Positions 1 to 10,922 of a stretch of DNA of 64,000 nucleotides are shown here, in pieces. The stretch is from NCBI GenBank assembly GCA_024500155.1, contig CM044869.1, positions 32,672,501 to 32,736,500 on the forward strand, given 5' to 3'. Origin of the DNA: Chenopodium formosanum. Its lineage: Eukaryota; Streptophyta; Magnoliopsida; Caryophyllales; Amaranthaceae. Position 1 is the stretch's first letter. Each line of letters begins with the position of its first letter. Made by a program: the position numbers and the translations under genes. The notes under the pieces were generated by a model, which worked only from the letters and a program-made list of their open reading frames with translations, made no database searches and had not been told where the DNA came from.

Positions 1-24
1 GAAATTGCAAGAATGCGCATAACC

Positions 25-1640
25 CGACATTTGGGGGCTCCAATATCTACAATAAACAGAATGAGATATTCATACCATTCGAGCTACTTTTGAGAGTTGC
101 CAAAACTATAAATGTTTTACATAGATCTTGAGCCTTACAATATTCAATTGTATCACAATGATTTGACAGTCATTTTGTTCCTTTGAAAATTATGTTTGCA
201 ATTGAACTTGACCATAGAACAAGCTACATATTCGAGCGATTTTCAAGTTCAAAAACTAATCTTAGTGCATAAATGTTGTTTCAATACTTCAATTTACCCT
301 AAAGATTAAAGAGTATGACTATTATAGAGCAAAAGAAACAAAATCATGAGTTTCAAAATAGAATGCATACTTGCTCATACGGAAGTTTAGTACTCAATCA
401 TTCATCATGAAATTTGTATCAAAACACTTCATTAACATAAGACAAACAATTTTATGAGTTAGAATAAGAGACTCCTAAATTCTAAATTAAGAGGTCTTTA
501 TTTTTCTCCATTGTTGCGCACAAGGAGGATAACATCTATTCTCTCAAGCTTCAAATTAGTAACAAAATTTAAACTCAAAAGAAAGAATTCGAAAGTAGCG
601 AGAATAGAGGAAAAAATTGAGCAACATTTCATTTTTCCTCTTACTTGTTCCGACGAACAACCAATATTACTAGACTTAGCAAATTTCATTTGTTAAAACT
701 ATGAATGGTCGAAAACGATTTTTAACACACTCGTTTAAACGTTTCAAAGATCCTAGTTGTTGTAACAATAAGACAAAATACGGGATTTCCAGACCCATTT
801 TAAGCAACATGAAAGGGCCTAATTATTAAAAAAAAAGCAAGTCATGGGGGCTACAATATTAGAAAATATAAAATGGGGGCTTACAAGCCCAAAATATAAC
901 CAAGCTACACTAGTTCGATGACGTCTTTAAGAATTTCCTAAACTAACTAGTTCGGTGCAAATCTTGAAATCATAGTTTTATTAGTGAATAATAATAACTA
1001 TAGATTATTGTTATCAATGATAAAACCAATTTTGCAACTTAACCATGAACACGAGTTGCAAAATCAATTTCATGCCATTTCTAATTTTAATGAATAATTG
1101 TTGTTCTATACATTTCAATTTACATTAAAATTTATAAGTATAGTCCATGTGAACGAATAAAGAAAAACGTTCAAGCACAAATTCAAAATTAAATAAAGGA
1201 AAAACACGTATATGCTTGAATATGCTCATACAGGATCAATACTTTACCACATCACATGAAATTTGTTATAATATATTACTTAAACATGTCAGAACAATAT
1301 AGAACAAACAAATTCATGAAAACAAGTCGAATTGAAAGCCCCTAACTTCTAAAAGTTAAGGTTATTCACTTGGCTTTCTCCATTTACTAACCAAATTCAA
1401 AATCTGGTACAATAAAAGGAGCAAGATTTACTTTCCTTAGAAAGACAACAAAAATGGAAAGAGATAAAAAATGACAAAAGAGGAGAAAAAGAGAGTGATC
1501 TGTAGATCGCGCTTCTCCAACTCTTTTTACTAATTCAAATGTTGCGCGCAAGTTAATCGTGGCATCCCAACGCAACCCAGTTTCTTGCGCGCACCTGGCC
1601 AGCTTGACCCACTAAGTTGCGCGCGTATACTGGTCACTTA
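25..1640. repeat. Diverged tandem duplication of about 0.8 kb
   Basis: Two diverged units can be followed by eye, one starting near 31 (ttgggggctccaatat) and one near 843 (catgggggctacaatatt). Later parts align too, for example cttgctcatacgg near 371 with atgctcatacagg near 1226, and the catgaaatttgt blocks at 407 and 1256. Both units run into a ttgcgc motif (near 513 and 1539). No convincing ORF is present. The arrangement resembles a duplicated promoter or leader region downstream of pol in a Tat-type element, but I cannot assign a role. Confidence 0.45.
1531..1640 (-). promoter_or_regulatory. GCGC-rich motif cluster of the B family
   Basis: Three spaced copies of gttgcgcgc or cttgcgcgc lie in an AT-rich context. 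Similar GCGC clusters occur in the B LTR (about 54990-55080), the B' LTR (63420-63660) and the B' leader (61770-61885). Read on the minus strand, the cluster is followed by a pyrimidine-rich stretch (1440-1530) like a plant 5' leader, so it may be the promoter of a lost antisense gene. No TATA box was found. Confidence 0.35.
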
Positions 1641-2843
1641 AAAGACTGGTACTCAGATTTTGATCTGTTTTGAAATTTTCCAATAGTTTTGTGCGTTGTT
1701 AAACGTAATAACGCACAAATAATTGAAATTTTTAAAATTGCTTTGCATTTTGTAGCTTATTTTCTTTGCTTTAGCCTTTTGCATCATCCTGCATGCTTTT
1801 CGTGCTTTGTGCCTGCCCCAAGCATACGTTTTGGAGCGTATCTTAAAATGTTCCGTAGTGGTGCCTTACGTAAAAGCTCCCATAGATAGGTTTGTCATTT
1901 TACTATACTGACTTTAGAAATGTCACATTATTTTCGTTTTTTTTGGCGTCCACTACAAAAAGAATGGCGTATCGTGCAACGTAAAATTGCATGGCGTATC
2001 GTACAGTGTAAAATTGTATGGCGTAGGTGCTACGTAAAATTGCATCCTCTTCCCCAACAAACGTGATCTACCTCTCGTAACGAAAACGTTATAACTTCTT
2101 TTCAACTTTAGGCGTTAGCTTTACGAGTCGACTAGCATGTCGAACCATCGTGAACAGACACATTCTCGATTGGAAGAAAATACGGTAGTTAGTGAGCTTA
2201 CTATCTTACCGGACACTTAAGGTGTCCGTCCACCCCCTGTATAAAGAGAGACATGCCGAAGTCGCACCTATTTAGACACGTGCCCCCAGTCCTAAGATGC
2301 GTGTTTTCATCTTGTGGATCAAAATCTTGAGAGAGTTGCCGATTTTCTTCTCTCTTACTTGATTTGGATATGTGCCTCCAGTCCTGAGACATGTATTTCT
2401 CTCTTATGGACCCCGAATACTTCGTTTTGGCAAGCGAGTGTCAAAACCTCTATTCACATGCTAGGCTCCGAACGTCGAAACACCTCTCTTTTTATCATTT
2501 TTTAACTTGTTAAAATCATGGACTAAAGTTTCAATGACATATCGAGGGACTTTAGATCAAAGATTCCATATTGAGAGGATATCATCCTCTTTACTCTTTT
2601 AAACTGATATCTTCTCATGACATGACATCATCCAGGACAACCTTTACTTGGAAAAGCGTTCTACACTTGCAAAGGGTCAATCTAGATTCTTTAGAGCGTT
2701 AAGACTAGAAAGTACTTTTTTTAGCCTTAGCAACTACTTGTCTTAAACATTTAGCAAATCGAGGATAGTTTCGACATTCTTTACAATACTGAAAGATTCC
2801 TTATTTTTATGGAACTTCGTAGAATGAGTCTCAGATTTATTTA
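1641..2843. other. Non-coding B interior with short repeats
   Basis: I see no gene here. There is a 17-nt palindrome at 2211-2227 (ggacac...gtgtcc) and two diverged copies of a block of about 50 nt, at about 2276-2325 and 2368-2412, sharing gtgcc.ccagtcct.aga. Tandem repeats in the 3' untranslated region are usual in Tat-type elements, and the position just upstream of B's polypurine tract fits that. Confidence 0.45.
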
Positions 2844-4629
2844 TGTAGACACCCAAATGTGTCTCCCCAAAACCAAACCCAGTGATGAATACCTTTTGCG
2901 TCGAATGATTATCGAATAAGGTTAAAGTGTGAAAGGTCAAGTGTTGCGGTTGGTTTTTATTAAATTCTTTCTTTCTGTTTTCGAAAACAACTCTATTTTA
3001 TGAAAAACAGCCAATCCAGTTTAGTTTGGTCGACGAAAAGGGTCCAATAATAGTGTAGTTGGATGGGGCTTGCAAAGAGCTTTCCAACGATATATTATAA
3101 GCTCAATTCCGATGAATAATGAGGAAGTTATGGCCAAAATACTAAACTGGGCCCAGTTTGATCTTTACTTGCGGCCCAATGGTCTAGGGGAGGGCCCAAT
3201 GTTAATTATTATTTCTAAAGTTATTAGAATTGATTATAGTCTTCTAGAATTCTCTAGAAGGTTCTCTTTAATCCTAATAAGATTAGAATTAATAATTATA
3301 TTTTGATAAAGTTTTATTTGGAATAAAATATTATTTTATGAAAGATAAGATTTCAGTTTCATACGGAATTTACAAATTGATTTTGATTCATATGTGGACT
3401 CCGTGTTGAAAGCGCGCAGAAGTCCAGGCTGTCGCCAAACGACAGGCCTGTCGCCACGCGACAGACCCTATCACCTGGCGACAAGGTCGGTTTTGCAGCG
3501 ACAGCGTGGTGTTTTATTCCTCATCAAATTCTACCTATTTCCGGACTGTTTTCTTATAAATAGGGTCCTAAACCTTCGTTTTTAATCATATACAACAATC
3601 ATCTTTCTCTCTCAAAAAGCTAGAAGCTTTCTCTCTCTATTCTTTTTCTAAACCTTCCCTCTTACAAAATTCCGCATTCACGAGATCTAGACACACCTAG
3701 CCGAGTTCGAAGTTGCCTTCGCCCTAGACGCGAAAGGTTTTGATATTTCTGAGGGTTTGGTCCCAAATCTCTTTTTCAGTTATTTGATTTAATTCTTTGA
3801 TTTTATATTTTCCTTGAAGTTACTAACGCGTGTATTTTGTTATTAGAAAGAGATACGAGGCGTCAAAGTATGTAATCTTATTGCTCTATTCTTGTGGAAA
3901 ACATGTTTGAATTTGTTTAATTCCTAGTTTCATGTTAGGATGTTATTATTCCTTTCTAATAGCAAGTTTAGGGTGCCTTTTACTCTTTTCTAATATCATG
4001 TTAGTATCATGCTAGGGCTAAAGCTTTGATCTTTAATGCTTAGTGACATGCTAGGGTTTGTTATTAATCTTGTTAGTATCATGCCTAGGATCTTGCTATT
4101 ATATTTAAGCTTTATTATTAACATGATTATTATTATGATGATTATTGTTATGTTGCTTGATGCTTATGTATTGTTATTGCTTGATCACGCCTTTTATTCA
4201 TGTTGAAAGGGAATTTGTACTTGTAATCATGCTTAATAAGATAATTAATAATCTTGTTTAGGTTAATTTGATTAGAATTCAAGTGATCGCCAATAATAGT
4301 TTTGCTTGTGCATTAAATTCAACCAACATAGATTAAATAGATTAAACACGAGAAGAATAAAGTAGAGGCCTATTTAGGGTAGGTTCAATCTCTTTTAGGT
4401 TGGATTTATACCTTCATCCCCGAACCCTATTTGGTTCAAGACCTTTTGGAGTTGACGATCTCTTGGATCATTAAGTGGTGTAATCTTCACCTTGTGAACG
4501 GTTTACAAGTTCTTAAAACTTGTTGGCGACTCTTTTGCTCTAGCTTCCTTCCCTTTGGACGCCACCATACTTAAGTGTATGATCACAGTGGGGTTCAAGT
4601 TTGGGGTAATGCTTGAAATATTCCCTACA
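2844..4629 (+). repeat. 5' LTR of element A
   Basis: Starts tgtagacacc and ends ccctaca. It is nearly the same as 52482-54311. The 3' copy is 44 bp longer, mainly because of extra sequence near 53978-54025 that the 5' copy lacks near 4342. It carries a palindrome cluster, a TATA box and a pyrimidine-rich leader. Confidence 0.93.
3429..3562 (+). promoter_or_regulatory. LTR promoter of A: GTCGCC palindromes plus TATA box
   Basis: The inverted-repeat units ctgtcgccaaacgacag (3429-3445), ctgtcgccacgcgacag (3448-3464) and tatcacctggcgaca (3469-3483) are followed by a half-site at 3495-3504, then a TATA box (tataaata, 3555-3562) 51 nt downstream. The 3' LTR has the same layout (53067-53142, TATA 53194-53201) with an intact tgtcgcctggcgaca. 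Downstream is a CT-rich stretch typical of plant transcription starts. Confidence 0.75.
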
Positions 4630-4634
4630 GTTTT

Positions 4635-4652
4635 TGGCGACTCCACTGGGGA
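4635..4652 (+). promoter_or_regulatory. Primer-binding site, tRNA-Arg
   Basis: tggcgactccactgggga lies 5 nt after the LTR. Its complement ends in CCA and fits the 3' end of plant tRNA-Arg(ACG), the primer reported for Ogre-type members of the Tat lineage. Complementarity stops after 18 nt, as is normal. The tRNA assignment is from memory. Confidence 0.85.
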
Positions 4653-6261
4653 GGATTTCTATTTTAATTCCTGAAATTTGTTTCGGCAATGATTTAGAAT
4701 GAGTGGATGAGACTCGAAAAGTTCTAAGTATTTCATGTGCGTAATTTTGATTAGCATTATGGTCATATGCATAAAAAAGGTCCTCATTGGATAGACCATC
4801 CGAAATGAGTCAAAAACATAGCATTTTTACACGTAGGAAATTTGAGAAATATCTTTCACAACTAGAATTGAAATAACGTTGGGAAATCTGGAAAATTCTA
4901 AGAACGTAGATATCTGCTGAGGCATGCAGGAACTAGCACTTAGAAAACAGTATTGTCGCCTGTAAAGTGCTTCTGTCGCCTGGCGACAGTTCTGTCGCTT
5001 GGCGACAGGGGCACTTTTGCGGCGACAGTCCCTGTAGTCTGGCGCCAAGTTCTTCCAATACCGAGCCAGAACTCTGCCTTCTTGTTTTGACCATTTCTAG
5101 CACTGTTGGCTCGATTCTACTTCCTGATTGAGTTTTTCTCACTTTTCTGAAACCCATATGTGTTCTACATATGGACATAACCCTCTGGGGGTTCACGCTC
5201 CATCTACCCAATCGAACGCTCCTGGCAACGACGGGTACATCCGAGTTTGTGAATCTACCAAACCATGGAAGCAAGTTTTTAACTTGCGGGGTCCCATCCA
5301 CTCGCGCCAACCCTTCCAAAGGTAAGGCTTCCGCGCGGTGCATCCGGACTCATAACCATGGACCCTCTTTGACTAACCCATATCCCGAACTTTAGAGAAC
5401 TAGAGCCATGGTTAGGTTGCAAACTCATTGCATCATGTTGTGACTACTTGATTATTTGTGCATTCTTTACTTGTGCATACTTTATATGTGCTAACCGTTT
5501 GTTTGACTTGTGTTTAAGTCTAAATAGACCAATTAATGACTAAAAAGGACTTTGTCTAATTAATGAATTAATTAATTAATTTGACTAATTAAAGACTAAT
5601 GAAATAATTAATCTGACTTAGTACGACTTTAGGCATGTCCCCTTAGAGTACAATCACTGGAAACAGTCCCAGATTAATGTTCCAGAAATGGCGCAGGAGT
5701 TTGGGTTGTGGCGCCGCAGTTTACTGCTTGTCGCCTGGCGACAAGCTTTAAATTGTGGCGACAGTTTTGTTGTTCCGGCGACAGTCCAGATTTTTACTTG
5801 AGTCATCACGACGAGTCTAATTAACCAGTCTGTTAATCAGTTTAATCAATTTGTTAAGTCCTTAATTGAGTCTAGGCACCTAGTCCCATGGTCATACACA
5901 AGAGTCAAAGCATGTCACTTGCACTCACTTATAAAACACACACTTAACATGTATGTCACACCTTGATCATGTCTAGAGAGTCTTGAATGCGTGTTTTCCG
6001 TCATTTTTTTTTAAGGGGGTAAGTCGGATATTAATCCTCCAATTAAACCACTTGTTTGAACCCATTCCCAAAAAATATACACCCTATTTTTGTTTTTAAC
6101 CATAAAGTCAAAATCGATTTGAGTCAAGTCATTAAAACAAATATGGTTTAATCTACAGCGCGTGATTAAGAAAGGAAGGGTGTCTAATCAAGGACAACAC
6201 TTTTGTTCAAGTCTCACTTTTTAATAAGCCAATCAATCGAAGAAGGAAAGCTAAGAAGACA
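4653..6261 (+). other. Long 5' leader of A with GTCGCC palindromes
   Basis: About 1.6 kb without a credible gene. Two further palindrome clusters occur. At 4952-5046, ctgtcgcctggcgacag and ctgtcgcttggcgacag stand side by side with half-sites. At 5726-5784, one unit has perfect 10-nt arms around a single central base (5726-5746). A low-complexity taattaatta stretch lies at 5560-5590. Short ORFs on both strands here have no recognisable domain. Confidence 0.6.
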
Positions 6262-7866
6262 ATGGCAAGTCAGGAAGAAGTCAACGAACTCGGAGGACAG
6301 GTAGCTAACATGGCTGAAATGTTGAAGAGTTTGACTCTTCAAATCAATGACCCTGCAAGACAACAACGGATGGAGCTCATCTAGGAAAGCTTAAGCAGAT
6401 TATCTAATGACTATAGATTGCAAGGCATTAGCTCACAAGGGGTCTCGGTGGACAAGGATCTTCTTCCGCAGAAGCTCAATGCCAACGACATCTCGAAATT
6501 CAAAGCAATGGATAACCCTTATTTTCATTTAAGAGCTTTTGAAACTGTAATGAATATTAAGGGAATAGACAAAAAAGCTTTTCATTCTGTATTTTCTCTA
6601 TCTTTTGAAACTGTTTGTCAGCAATGGTATTTCTCCCTCGATAAAGAGAAAACCTCCAGTTGGGAGTCAATTGTAAATGCTTTCCTTGATAGATATAAAT
6701 GCAATATTCAAGTTGAAACTGATCATAGGGAACTTGAAATACTCAAACAGAAAGAGAATGAAGGCTTTACTTATTTCTTTAAAAAATGGAGGGAAACTTC
6801 TGCAAGATGGTTGAGGTGCCTAGTGAGAAAGAATCCGTGAGGATGTTTATCAAGAACCTCCAAGAAAAATATTCCAAGCATCTCAAATACCAAAATAACT
6901 TGCACACCTTTAAGGCCGTCTATGACATTGGTATCAATATTGAAGACGACCTAGCTTAACAGAAAGCTGCTAACAGTATCTCTAGTAGTGGCTGGAAAGG
7001 CAAGAAGAACGACAATCCTTTTTCTTCCAAAACCACCCACTCAAATAATGTTAGCACCTTTAATTTGAGTGAAGTCCTTGCCATGAATAATCAAGGACAA
7101 AAGAAACCACTTAGGAGGAACTTTACTCCTATTGGTATGAGTTATGACACCGCATTCGACCGCTTACATGCAAAAGGTTTTATAACTCCCATAGGACCGT
7201 TTGGGGACCCACCTGTCGAGAAGAGAACGGCTAGCTGGAACCCCAATGCACATTGCAAATATCATCAGGGTAGGGGCCATCTCACAGAAAATTGTTGGAA
7301 GCTAAAGGAAGCAATCCAAGATTTAATTGATAACAACAAACTTCCCTTGCCCCCTGCAAGCAAGAATCCAAGTATCAATAGCGCACCACTATCGGATTCC
7401 TTGGCTATTTCCGATGAGGAAAATCAGGTTGACCCCTCAAACCTCATCAAACCTGTCGAAGCTATTGAAGAAGAGGAGGAAATCTTCGAAGATGCCGAGG
7501 ATCATTTTCCTTGTGGACAAGAACCTGCGACAAAACAAGAAGTGTGTATCCTTATTCAGGTTGTGTTGAAAGTAAGAGAATTATTACGCGAGGCCATGGA
7601 GGTGGTAAAGGAACGAAACGAGCTACTCAAAAGTAGACCTCTTCCTAAAGAGAGGAAATCATTCTCCCTCCAAGTAATTGACACACTCAAAAGGAGCAAA
7701 AGGCCATACACTCCAATTGGAACTTCTTATGAAAACATGTTTAAAATGCTCTTCGAGAATCATAAAATTCAACCTCTCGAACCGAGACCATTTGAATTAC
7801 TAAAAAGGACAGATAGGTACTACTGTCCGTATCATTAATCGGGAGGACATACTATAGAAAATTGTT
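6262..7866 (+). pseudogene. gag: gag of element A (degenerate)
   Basis: Gag forms the virus-like particle and binds the RNA genome. The ATG at 6262 opens MASQEEVNELGGQ. A TAG interrupts the frame at 6382, the retrotransposon gag domain runs over 6480-6800, and the frame then shifts near 6805: the other frame continues with the typical VRMFIKNLQEKYSKHL. A CX2HX4HX4C zinc knuckle (CKYH..GH....C) is encoded near 7254-7295. A second knuckle near 7818-7860 is broken by a TAA at 7836. Between them is an acidic, Glu-rich spacer. Two knuckles of this form fit Tat-type Gags. The many stops make a functional product very unlikely. Confidence 0.8.
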
Positions 7867-9665
7867 TCAAGTTCAAAGACTTGGTCCAAAGATTGATTGA
7901 TAACAAGAAGCTAGTTCAAATCCCACAAGAACGAGATGCTACCATTAATGGGGTTTGGGATAGTGATGATGAGGATGTCTACCTTAAGGACGTCGAAGAA
8001 ACTCCACTCTCGACAATGTACCCAGTAGGTGACATTGGGAATGAAGAGGATTCACCAATAGATGTCCTCACAAGATTCGGGAGAATGCAACCTCCCATTA
8101 CTACACAACCTATTCCCACTAATCAACAAGTTCCCATACCAATCATAGAAGACAATGATGTTGTCAAACAATTAAAAAAGACTAAGGTCGAAATGAACGT
8201 ATGGAAACTTCTAGCTACATCCCGAGAACATAGAATCGCAGTCATGGGTGCATTAGCTAAAGTAGGGATAAAATCGGACACTACTCCTGAGGGGTTGGCT
8301 AATTTCCTCACAAGTGATCTCCCAAGTCCTACTAATTTGATCACTTTTTCCGACAAAGATCTACCGCCGGAAGGTGTCAAACACAACAAAGCTCTCAACC
8401 TCACAGTAATTTGCAAGAGAATGAACGTCCCTATGAATCTTGTAGATAATGGATCGGCAATTAACGTTTGCCCACTTAGAACTGTAAGGATGTTGGGGAT
8501 AAGGGATGAAGATTTATCTCCATCAACACAAGGGATAAGAGCTTACAATAACTCACGTCGCCAAGCATTAGGCACAATAACCATGAACATAACAACAGGA
8601 GTAATTGAGCATGCCACCACATTCCAAGTGGTAGATATTAAGGCTTCGTTCAACTTACTGTTGGGACGTCCCTGGCTTCATGACCTCAAGGCCATCCCTT
8701 CATCTCTTCACCAACAAGTGAAAGCCATAGCTGGAGGAGTACCAATTACAATCGATGCTTCACCCATGAGGATCAAAACAGTAGAAAACCCACTAATCAA
8801 TGTGGAGCACGATGAGAATAACGAAGATATGTGGGGCTTTAATGAAGAGGTCTCCTTGATCGAGGAAGATGAAAGGACCCCTCTTCGCTACGACCTCCAC
8901 TCAATCATGATAACCAATGCTATCCTGAGAAAACAAGGACACTTCCCTGGAATGACCCTAGGAAAGAAGAAAGGGATAGCAAAATAGATGGGACTACCTG
9001 GCCTCCCTAAATTAGATACTTTCGGACTTGGTTTCGAACCGACTCTCGAAGATCTAAAGCGAGCCCAGGAAAAATCAAAAGCACGTAGAAATGCTCGCGC
9101 ACAAAAGAAAGCAATCCCAATGGGTCAATGCCCTCTTACCTTAAATGGACAATTTATAAGAGAGGGAGAAGATTATCCATGTTACGAATTTCCAGAACCC
9201 TTCGTTGTAAACGGCATAAGACAACCTGGGTTCGAAATATTTTTGGATTGTTGCTTTCTAGATGAGATTCCAACTCCCATACATAAAGAAAAAGCACCCC
9301 CATGCTTTGACTTTAACTTCATGGGACTTCTCTTTAGGCAAGAAAAGAATGAGCCAAGATACATAGAGGATAACTCTTCACTCATTCAAACAGTCCTACA
9401 AAGCGAGAACTTTGATCCCTCCAAGCTCATCACTCCAGCAAAGGATTTAGTGCGAGGATGGCGCAAGACGGTAAAAGTAACTACTGCAAACGGAAAAAGG
9501 ATCTCAATAACTACAGGACAAGGGCCAATGTTCGAAGAATCGTCTGAGTCTGAGTCTGAGTCTGAGTCTGAGTCTTCCCTCATCGAGTCCTCTAAGTCTC
9601 TAGTTGTAGCAGCTCCCTCTAATCCTTCTATTTTATCATCCACTCCTAGGATAGTTAGCAATTAA
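7867..9665 (+). pseudogene. pro: Aspartic protease and G-patch-like region of element A
   Basis: An open frame runs to a TAG at 8985-8987 and resumes in the same frame at 8988. The retropepsin core is at about 8430-8670: NLVDNGSAINVCPL, then FNLLLGRPWLHDL. The active-site triad reads D-N-G instead of the usual D-T/S-G; B' has the same variant. After it comes a decayed glycine-rich stretch ending FGLGFEPT, which resembles the G-patch that follows protease in related polyproteins, then a conserved GQFIREGEDYPCYEFPEP block also present in B'. A (gagtct)n microsatellite near 9545-9575 encodes a Ser-Glu run. A TAA at 9663-9665 closes the frame before RT. Confidence 0.78.
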
Positions 9666-10922
9666 GTCCCAACGGGCATTTCTTTGTTCGATGTAATGAT
9701 TTCTGAGTTTAATAATATGTCTTCTTCCCCTTATTCCTCGTGTTTCTCTTTAGCTCCAGATGACGAGTATTGCTTAACTAACGATGAAAATGACAAAGAA
9801 ATCATTAAAGCAATGGAAACACTTGAAAATAAAACACCGATGATTGAGGACACTAAAACAGTTGATATCTCAAAAGATCCAACCATCAAAAGAGAAGTTA
9901 AAATCGGACTCACGTTAAACAAAGATGAAAGAACCGATTTAATAAATCTACTTAAAGAATTCATCGATGTATTCGCATGGTTATATGAAGATATGCCAGG
10001 CATTAATAGAGAAATAGCTCAACACACTATACCACTAATCCCAGGAATGAAACCTGTAAAACAAAAGCTACGTCGAATGAAACCCGACGCAGCTCTTAAA
10101 ATAAAAGAAGAAGTACAAAAGCAAATAACTGCAGGTTTTATCAGGGTATCCAAATACCCCAAATGGGTTGCAAATGTAGTCCCAGTTCCAAAAAAGGATG
10201 GTAGGGTTCGAATGTGTGTCGACTATCGAGATCTAAATAAGGCAAGTCCAAAGGACGACTTCCCTTTACCACACATCGATATTTTGGTAGATAATACAGC
10301 GAATCACGCACTTCTCTCATTTATGGAAGGATATGCAGGGTACAACCAGATCCTCATGGCCGAGGAAGACATGGAGAAAACAACATTTATAACACCTTGG
10401 GGTACTTACTGTTACACGGTAATGCCATTCGGGTTGAAAAACGCGGGTGCCACTTACCAACGAGCAACAACTGCCCTACTCCACGACATGATGCACAAAG
10501 AAGTCGAAGTATACGTGGACGACATGATTGTGAAATCTAGAGATCGTCCAGGACATCAAGAGGCCTTAAGAAAATTCTTCGAGAGGGTAAGATAATACAA
10601 CATGAGGTTGAATCCATCCAAGTATACTTTTGGAGTAACCTCAGGCAAACTCTTGGGATACGTCATAAGCTCTAGAGGAATAGAGATAGACCCGACCAAG
10701 ATCAAAGCAATCATGTCAATGCCACTGCCCAAAACGAGAAGCAAATTCGAGGATTTATTGGCCGGTTGCAATATATAAGTAGGTTCCTATCTAAGCTAAT
10801 GACAATATGCGAACCAATATTCAAGAAGCTTAAGAAAAATGTACCAGTAATATGGGACGATGAGTGTCAAAAAGCCTTTGAGAAGATCAAAGCCTATCTC
10901 GCCAATCCTCCCGTATTAGCCC
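9666..10922 (+). pseudogene. pol: Reverse transcriptase of element A, interrupted by C
   Basis: The RT fingers and palm are clear: QKLRRMKPD, VPVPKKDGRVRMCVDYRDLN, then FMEGYAGYNQILMA, the TVMPFGLKNAGATYQR block, and the catalytic YVDDMIVKS near 10510-10536. A TAA at 10593-10595 interrupts the frame right after FERVR, and a one-base loss near 10745 shifts the connection-domain frame (IGRLQYISRFLSKL lies in the next frame). At 10918-10922 (agccc) the frame is cut by insertion of C; the same protein frame resumes at 34633. Confidence 0.85.

Noticed and set aside
3429..3504. CRISPR-like array of short palindromic repeats
   Set aside because: Plant nuclear LTR context, no unique spacers of even length, no cas genes.
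9666..10595. Integrated pararetrovirus (caulimovirid)
   Set aside because: RT is followed by RNase H and a DDE integrase, flanked by LTRs and TSDs; there is no movement protein.
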